A stretch of DNA of 30,014 nucleotides from Setaria digitata (lineage: Eukaryota > Nematoda > Chromadorea > Rhabditida > Setariidae), in contig RCAB01000643.1 of the NCBI GenBank assembly GCA_003640385.1, forward strand, positions 1-30,014. The letters are read 5' to 3'. The notes under the pieces are model-generated. The model was not told the DNA's origin. It did not search any database and saw nothing but the letters and a program-made list of their open reading frames with translations. Below are positions 22,686 to 30,014 of this stretch, piece after piece (the stretch's first letter is position 1; each line of letters starts with the position of its first letter). Both the position numbers and the translations under genes were made by a program.

Positions 22686-24223
22686 TCATGTATAATTATT
22701 AGTAAGAAGGAAATTACGTGGATTGAAACTGGCCAAATGATGAAATGAAAGCGCACCAGCCGGAAATGGTACTGTTGGCGTTGGCTTATCTTTATTCTCT
22801 TTCTTATGCTTCATACGACGATTTTGAAACCATATTTTGACCTAAAATAACAATTTAACCAGGCCAATGATGAAATAAAATTAAAGAGAGAGAGCGAGGG
22901 AGAGAGAGAGAGAGAGAGAAAGGGAGAGGAAGATAGAAGAAAAGAAAGATGAAATGCTTAATATTTGAAAATTTTCAATTTTCATTTAAAAGATTACAAA
23001 AAAAAAACAAAGAAAAATAGGACAACTTTTCTTACTTTTTTCTTCTCGTTTTTTTTTTTTTTCTTTCTTTAAAGTGAAAATAGAAATAACTTTAGTAAAT
23101 AGCAAAGAATTAAAGAGCTTCTCGTTAAATCTTATAAATTATCAATGAGTTTAAAAATTTAAAAAAAAAAAAAAAAAAAAGAGTAGAAGAAAAGCTGAGC
23201 ACAAAAATACAGCTAAACGAGCTAATAAATTTATTTTTCCCTCATTTTTTTTATTTTTCCTTTTATTTTTTATTTTGCTATAGTAGCATTGAAACATTTA
23301 TCAGTTATGGTTTGATAAATGAAAACAAATTGCTTTATTTGTTCGCATTATAGCTATGCATTTTTTTTTCCAATTTCAAAAATTCTTTTTAGAAAATGAA
23401 TTGAATTAAATTAAATTATGAAAATGGGAAATTTGAATGCCTTTTTAGACAATTTTCGCCTGCAATCTTTACAGGCGAAAATTGAAAAAAATTATCTCAG
23501 AATTTCAAGATTTTTTCTAACTTTTTAAATATTATTTCTAAAAATTTTCATCTAACTGCTCCTATTTTTGTCACACATTTTAAAAAATAATAGAAATTTT
23601 AACAATCACACAAAAACGACAACATAATGTGCTGAAAATGCTCAGGAGTTCTTTTTTTTTTATTTTCTCAAATGATTTATCCAGCAATCATCACCATTTT
23701 ATCACGTATTAAAAATTATTTTTTTAAAAATAGTAAGAGGAAAGGCGAAAATTTTTATAAAATTTATATGTTTTTTTTCTTTTTCTGAAAATTTAAAAGT
23801 CTAACTTTCTTTAAAAAAGTGAAATTTTCAATTTTTATTTCACCAAAATCAGCAGAGAGTATATGAAATTGGTATAAATGATTCAGAAAAAAAGACAATT
23901 ATTTGATCCAAAAAAAGAAACTTTAAAACAGTCACCTGTTGAATTTTTTTTGGTATTATAAAATATTTTCCTTTTTACCAATCATTAAATTTCTACTCAA
24001 ATCATTAATTTCGTCAAATTAAAAAAAAAAAAGGAAAAAAATTAAAAAGTATCACTTGAACAGATAATAAAACTAACCTGTCGTTCGGTAAGCATCAACG
24101 AATGAGCAATTTCAATGCGCCTCTTTCGTGTTAAATATTTGTTAAAATGGAATTCCTTTTCCAATTCCAGTACTTGATTCCTAGTGTATGCTGTCCGTTG
24201 ACGTTTTTCACCTCGATTTGAAC
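22686..24223 (-). CDS. lin-39: Hox gene, lin-39 (Scr/Hox5)-like, last two exons
   Basis: Exons 24223-24078 (146 nt) and 22841-22686 (156 nt, ending in TGA) encode the last 99 whole residues. The homeodomain begins [12 protein letters not shown] and ends [18 protein letters not shown], with Gln50 and Asn51 in the recognition helix. The intron (24077-22842, GT-AG) splits the homeodomain between residues 44 and 45. [20 protein letters not shown] and the following NKDKP match what I recall of C. elegans LIN-39 better than MAB-5 or CEH-13. LIN-39 is a nuclear transcription factor that patterns the mid-body, including vulval precursors and migrating neuroblasts. The tail after NKDKP is Pro-rich, then [12 protein letters not shown]. 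The gene is 5'-partial: the upstream exon(s), including the YPWM-type motif, were not found before the window edge. The first codon here is split, with one base from the preceding exon. Confidence 0.9.
22886..22933. repeat. GA-rich simple repeat in the homeodomain intron
   Basis: An interrupted GA run of about 48 bases, close to the acceptor end of the lin-39-like intron. On the transcribed strand it reads as CT and lies about 45-90 bases before the splice site, so it might serve as part of an extended pyrimidine tract. It could also be plain slippage. Confidence 0.8.
23450..23484. repeat. Perfect 13-bp inverted repeat in the homeodomain intron
   Basis: Arms 23450-23462 (CAATTTTCGCCTG) and 23472-23484 (CAGGCGAAAATTG) are exactly complementary around a 9-base loop. 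The stem contains a GC-rich core unusual for this intron. It has no poly-T tail that would make it a terminator, and its purpose cannot be read from sequence. Confidence 0.85.
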
Positions 24224-24534
24224 CTAAAAGAAAAAATCGTTAAAAATTTTTGCTTTTAAAATTATCAAAAAAAAAAAGAAAAAATAAAATAACATTTTCA
24301 ATTAATTTTTGCGTCAATTAAATGACGCTCAAAAGAGAAAAATAAATTAAAAATTATGAGGAATGATGATATTACTTTGTAATAATATGGATTTAAAACA
24401 ATTCGCTGTCACTGAAATGAAGGGTGATAATTTTAATGCTATTCGTTGAAAACAAGAGACTGCCATTTGAAGAAAAAACTCATACAAAACTTTTCATCCC
24501 ATTATTATTACTATTTATTATTATTGTTTAAATA

Positions 24535-24537
<3 letters not shown>

Positions 24538-24599
<62 letters not shown>
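24538..24599. repeat. (TTA)n microsatellite
   Basis: About 20 uninterrupted TTA/ATT units, followed by degenerate ATT-rich sequence to about 24700. Confidence 0.95.
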
Positions 24600-25527
24600 A
24601 TATTATTATTACCATTGTTACTATTTATTATTATTGTTATCAATTATTATTATCATTATCATTGCTGCTATCAATGTTATTATTACTATTATTACAACAG
24701 AACGAACAACGACATTTTTGTCTTACTTTTTGTTTCCATTTTCTTTTCCTTATTTATATTTCAGAGCAATTACAAAGTAATTTGAAAATAATTTTTGTTA
24801 TTATAATTTTGCTTCTTTAATAAATTACTCATTTATGCAAAAAAACTTTAAATTCTCCATTATTTATTGAAATTTTCACAGTGAAACTTTTTTTTTTTTA
24901 ATATTTTAAAACATTTTATTGATTAATAAGTTCAAAAATACACACATATATTGATTAATACAGACATTGTTTTTTTTTCTATTGATCAAAGTAATAATAA
25001 TTTCCACTATCTAAAGTCTAAATAAAATTAACTCACAAATATTATACAATAACCTCTCAATTTCACTTATATCATTATTTTAAGACTTTTCAGCAATTGG
25101 TTATTATGATAATAAATTATAATTTAATTCCACTTTTTTCATCATTTTCTTTTTTTTTTTTTTTTTTTCACATCTCTTATTTTGTATTTTATATAAACCA
25201 ATTCATTTATTTTATTTTTAATTTCTTATTTTCTTAACATTTTTTCCTTGTTGCTAATTGAAAATTTTCAACTTTTTCCTTTTCCAAATTTGCTAATTAA
25301 TTCATTTTTCATTATCATTAATATTTTATCCTCTTTACTTGCTAACTTTTTCAATCAACAAACAAAACAGTCGTCATTTCTTTTCATCGAACATTTCCCA
25401 TCTTTCCTGACCCCTTCCTTCTCTTATCTCAGTTGCCTAAAATTCTTATCCTAATAAATGTTACTTTATGCTTTTGCCATCAGTGAAATGAAATACATAT
25501 ATTTTATCTTCTAGTTCATCTTAGAAG

Positions 25528-25574
25528 CACACACACACACACACACTCACACACACACACACACACACACACAC
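25528..25574. repeat. (CA)n microsatellite
   Basis: About 23 CA units with a single T interruption near 25547. Confidence 0.95.
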
Positions 25575-27745
25575 TTCTATTCAAATTTATTACCTCCTCA
25601 AATCGTTCATCTTTTCCTTCTCAACTTCAATTTCAAATTCTCGTCGAGCATTGAGAATGGTGAAAATTTATTGCTGCTAAATCAAAATTCTCCAACAATC
25701 ATTCATCTCTGTATATAATTAGTATTATTGAGTATTTGAGTATCAATTTTTGTTTACAACAAAATTTATTCAAAATTTTTTTTTCTGTTTAATTTTAACC
25801 CTAAATCAGGCAGAATGAATTACTTTATTTGTTATAAAAATTTTTTCTTCATTTTTGAATCAAAAAAAGAAAAAAAAAAATCTATTTATATTGACATTTT
25901 CTTTTTTTTTTATTTCATTTCATTTTTTTTTTCTTACAATTTGTATTTTTTTATTTTCATAAGAAAATTTGCAAAAAAAAAAAAAAAAAAAAAAAAAACG
26001 GAATTATTTGAATGACAAAATTTCAATCATTTACATATTAGTACTGATTTTGAGCTTAATTTAAGAATTATCTTCTAATTGATAAATTTCCCATCATTTA
26101 TATTTATATGAATATTTGCATACTTATTTATACTAATAAATAATTTTGTCATTTATTATAAAATTTGTTATTAATTAATGATAGTAAAACAGTCATACAT
26201 CATTTATCAATTTTGGATTTATTTGTGTGAATTATTATTACTGGACGCTTTGGATAATTCATATAGCTTCTAATTAGTAAGTTGTGTGAATCATTCATAT
26301 ATCATTGCTAATTTTCACATTTCTTTTGAATTTTTACAAACTGATAAATCTTGGACTGTTGTTTATCTCTTGTCGCTAACTTGTACTAAATTTAAATTAA
26401 TTTGTTAAATTTTACAAATTGGTAAAGAAATTTTCTTTATACTTAAAAAATTAATATACATTTATTTGTTTAAATTAATCTCCTCTATCGGTTCATGCTC
26501 GCTGAATAATTTTTGGGCTTTCAAATTATAATGTAACACTTTTAAATTATCTCCAATTAACATCCATTCTTTTCCGTTTTGTTTCAATTTTTCAATGATT
26601 TAATTTTACAAAAAAAAAAAAAGCAGAAGGATGAAGAGGGGAAAGGTTAAAAAGAGAAGCAATTGTAATTTGTGAAATTGTTGTTCCACTTGAAAGGAAC
26701 GATGTATTAATGAATGGGTAATACTCGGTGGGTGGTAAAAATTATCAAAGACGATAAATGAAAATGTATTGCATTTTCTAATTTTTATAACATCAAAAAA
26801 ACCAAGCCGAATGTAAAATTTTCATTTTTGAAAATTTAAACTGTCCGATGATTGAAATTTTACGAAAATGGTCAAATTTAACAAATTGATTTCAAAATCA
26901 CAGCCATGGGATAGGTATCAGAATGTTATTGTTAAAAATGTTGTAAATTATTGTTTTTCAATCTTATTTCTTTTTTTTTCTTGCTAATTTGTCAGCAAAA
27001 GAAAGAAGAATAAAAACAAAATTATCATTCGTTTTAAATGATATTTTAATTGGAAAATGTGTTTTTTTTTGTTAGATCACAAAACAGAAAAATTTCAATT
27101 ACATTTTTATCATTTCAAAGATTTTTTTCTTTTTTTTGCTCTTTCTTTTCTTAAATCATAATAATTTACATTTAATTCATAATGTAAATGAATCAGTTTG
27201 AAATTCAGTTTGAAATTTACACAAACGATTAGTACATAAAGAATTTTTAGAAATCATAAACGGAACAGAGTTAAATTTTATAAATCAATAATCAATCACC
27301 AGAAATTAAGATAAAATCATTTGAAATTTATTAAATCAATGAAGTAGCAAAATCAGTTGAAAGACAAAATTCTAAATTTATACAAAGAAGATCAAAACTT
27401 ATTTAGCAATTAAATGATTATTTATCGTCGAAGAAATTAAAATTTTCTATATTAATGTGTTCAATGAAATTAATCATATATATTTTACATTATCAATTCA
27501 TTATTAATTTCTTAGTTTGTGCTAATATATTTTTAATGTATTTAATTATTTATTATTTTATCTAATTTTTGCTACTATCGATATTGCCGAATTATAATTG
27601 CTGAAATGGCAATCAGTCACTGCATGCATTAAATAATAAATAAATAATAAGAAATTATGAAAATTATGCCAAATTTTTTCATTTATTCATAACTTCAACA
27701 GTTCATCATTTCTAACTGATTGTTTTAAGTTCTTTTTGTACTTCA

Positions 27746-28102
27746 TTTTTTTTTTTTTGACTTTCATAGTTCTGATTGTAAACCTTTTTTTTTTCGAGAT
27801 TAAGTTTTTTCTCTTAATTCATTATCTAATGAATTAATTATCTACTGTATGATATTTTTGAAAATATTCCTTTAATTTGCATTCCTTTTTTCTTCATTTC
27901 AATTCTTAGCATTCAGTATTTGATANTTTTTTTTGATTTTCATAGTTCTGGTTGTAAACCTCATTTTTTTTCGAGATTAAGTTTTTTCTCTTAATTCATT
28001 ATCTAATGAATTAATTATCTACTGTATGATATTTTTGAAAATATTCCTTTAATTTGCATTCCTTTTTTCTTCATTTCAATTCTTAGCATTCAGTATTTGA
28101 TA
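27746..28102. repeat. Duplicate pair of about 176 bp around an N gap
   Basis: About 27746-27925 recurs at 27927-28102 with a few substitutions and different T-run lengths, separated by the N at 27926. As at the other N sites, unmerged overlapping contigs are the likeliest explanation. Confidence 0.87.
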
Positions 28103-28997
28103 GTACAAAAAAAAAAGAAAAAATCACCTCATTTTAATCAGTGTCATCCATAGATGAAAAAATAGATTGATAAACTGCCAAGAAATGGTAAATGATAACA
28201 AAACTTATTATCATTTATCATTTTTTAATATGCAAAAATTGTATAAGCTAGATATTGTCACTGTTAAATTCATGCTAAAATATATTATCATTGTCAAGGT
28301 CATGAAGAAGAATACACTCTTACAACTTAATAATAGTAAGTTCTTAGTAGATTAAACGAAAGGAAAAAAAAAAATTTTAATAATTCATCCTTCGAGGTCA
28401 TCCACAAAAATTACACCCATTCTAAAATGATCAATCAAAATACAATTCGTTATTATTTGGCATTTGTTGCAGAAAAAAAAGAGAAAATATTTTATTCAGA
28501 CAGCAATAATTCTTATTTCTATTAACTTATTTGTAAAAAATTTTCCAACTGCTACTGTATTTTCGAAAAAATTTCCATTATTTTCCTGAATGTAAAAGAA
28601 TAGATATCACATGTATACATCAAAAAAAAAAAAAGAATAATATGTATTAAAAATTAATTTTTTGAAAAAATTAAAAATTTCTCAAGTTTTTGTTATGCTA
28701 GATTGATAAAAGCAGCATTGGGAATTCATAAACTGATATTAATATTTAAAATTAATATCAACTAATATTTAATAATTTAGTCAAATAATTGGCAAAAGAA
28801 AAAATATAGCAAAAATAAAATTAAAAAACCACCTGTTCTAAAAACTTCTTTAAATTCATTTATATGATCATGATTTTGTAGACAACAATTTTCCACCTTC
28901 TAAATCTTCTAATTTCAGTATTTCATTTAGTGTCAACAATTCGAATTCTGATTTTTTTTTTTTTAACTACTTTCCTCCATATCACATATAAGCACTT

Positions 28998-29425
<428 letters not shown>

Positions 29426-29973
29426 TTTCTCTATGACAGTAGTATTTTTTGCATTTCTTCAAGAGATTAAATGCTCTTTCTCTTTTCAACCTTCCTAATA
29501 TATTTTCCACAAGGTAAAACAGATCAGCGAAAATATTTTCTCACTTACTTTTTTTCTTTTTTTTTTTTTTTTTTTTAAAGAAAAACTAAAAAATGATAAC
29601 ATTAAATAAATGATTAATTATTGCTAATTACATACTATAATTACATTTTTCCAAAAATTATTCATTCTAAAATTTTCATAATTTCAATGCATATTGTTTG
29701 CTAAAATATGCAGTGCAAAAACAGAAAACAGTTCTTTCATCATTTAATGCAGTAAGCAGTATTCATGTAAAATTTTTAAATTGCAGAAAAGAAAAGAAAA
29801 AAGCAAAAATTTAAAATTTGATAGTAAAAGTTAAAAGAAAAAAAAAAAAAAAAAAAAAAAAGAAATGTTAGTTATTTTAGATTTTTGAACCACAAAAAAT
29901 TTTGCACATTTTTGAAATTTTAAAGCTAAAAAAAAAAAAAAAAAAAAAAGATTTACATATAACTCTATGTCTG

Positions 29974-29975
<2 letters not shown>

Positions 29976-30014
<39 letters not shown>
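29976..30014. repeat. (TG)n microsatellite cut by the window edge
   Basis: At least 19 TG units that continue past the last base of the window. Confidence 0.95.

Noticed and set aside
24446..24820. 124-aa frame rich in Tyr and Leu
   Set aside because: It is a translation of the TTA microsatellite and its degenerate edge.
28133..28180. Minus-strand HLWM motif with a nearby GTGATT donor and GGCAG acceptor, considered as the Hox hexapeptide exon
   Set aside because: The exon would end with two bases of a codon, but the homeodomain exon needs one; joining them puts a stop almost at once. The motif also lacks the Tyr-Pro.

Overview
The window reads as nuclear DNA of a nematode, most likely a parasitic clade III (filarial-like) species. 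The sequence is very AT-rich, with many homopolymer tracts. Genes are split by introns of about 100 to 1,300 bases, most ending in TTTCAG/TTTTAG, and there is a lin-39-type Hox gene whose homeodomain and tail resemble those I recall for C. elegans LIN-39. Species assignment is inference; no rRNA or mitochondrial marker is present.

Four protein genes can be supported. From left to right: about 6 kb with no recognisable gene; an LMBR1-family membrane protein on the minus strand (6079-9411, nine exons, 466 aa, complete); a 628-base divergent spacer; an intronless RCC1L-like beta-propeller gene on the plus strand (10040-11242, 400 aa); 194 bases later DNA ligase IV on the plus strand (11437-17689, modelled here as 17 exons, 900 aa, in frame throughout); about 5 kb of gene-free spacer; and the last two exons of the lin-39-like Hox gene on the minus strand (22686-24223). 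The remaining 5.8 kb to the right edge has simple repeats and is probably intron or upstream sequence of that Hox gene, whose 5' exon(s) I could not find.

The genes do not form one pathway. LMBR1-like and RCC1L-like share a divergent promoter region. RCC1L-like and LIG4 are close enough, with plausible trans-splice acceptors before both ATGs, to be a small operon. LIG4 and the Hox gene are convergent neighbours; from memory lig-4 and lin-39 are also close in C. elegans, so this looks like conserved linkage at the edge of the Hox cluster.

I saw no mobile element, CRISPR array, viral gene or new defence system. The points most worth a second look are: a histidine in LIG4 motif I where human LIG4 has Arg278 (R278H is a known human disease allele); a 70-base copied piece of an LMBR1 exon carrying a new stop; a likely GC-AG intron in LIG4; possible RCC1L-LIG4 operon structure; a roughly 420-bp CT repeat beside the Hox gene; and five single-N gaps flanked by near-identical duplicates, which look like unmerged contig overlaps rather than biology.
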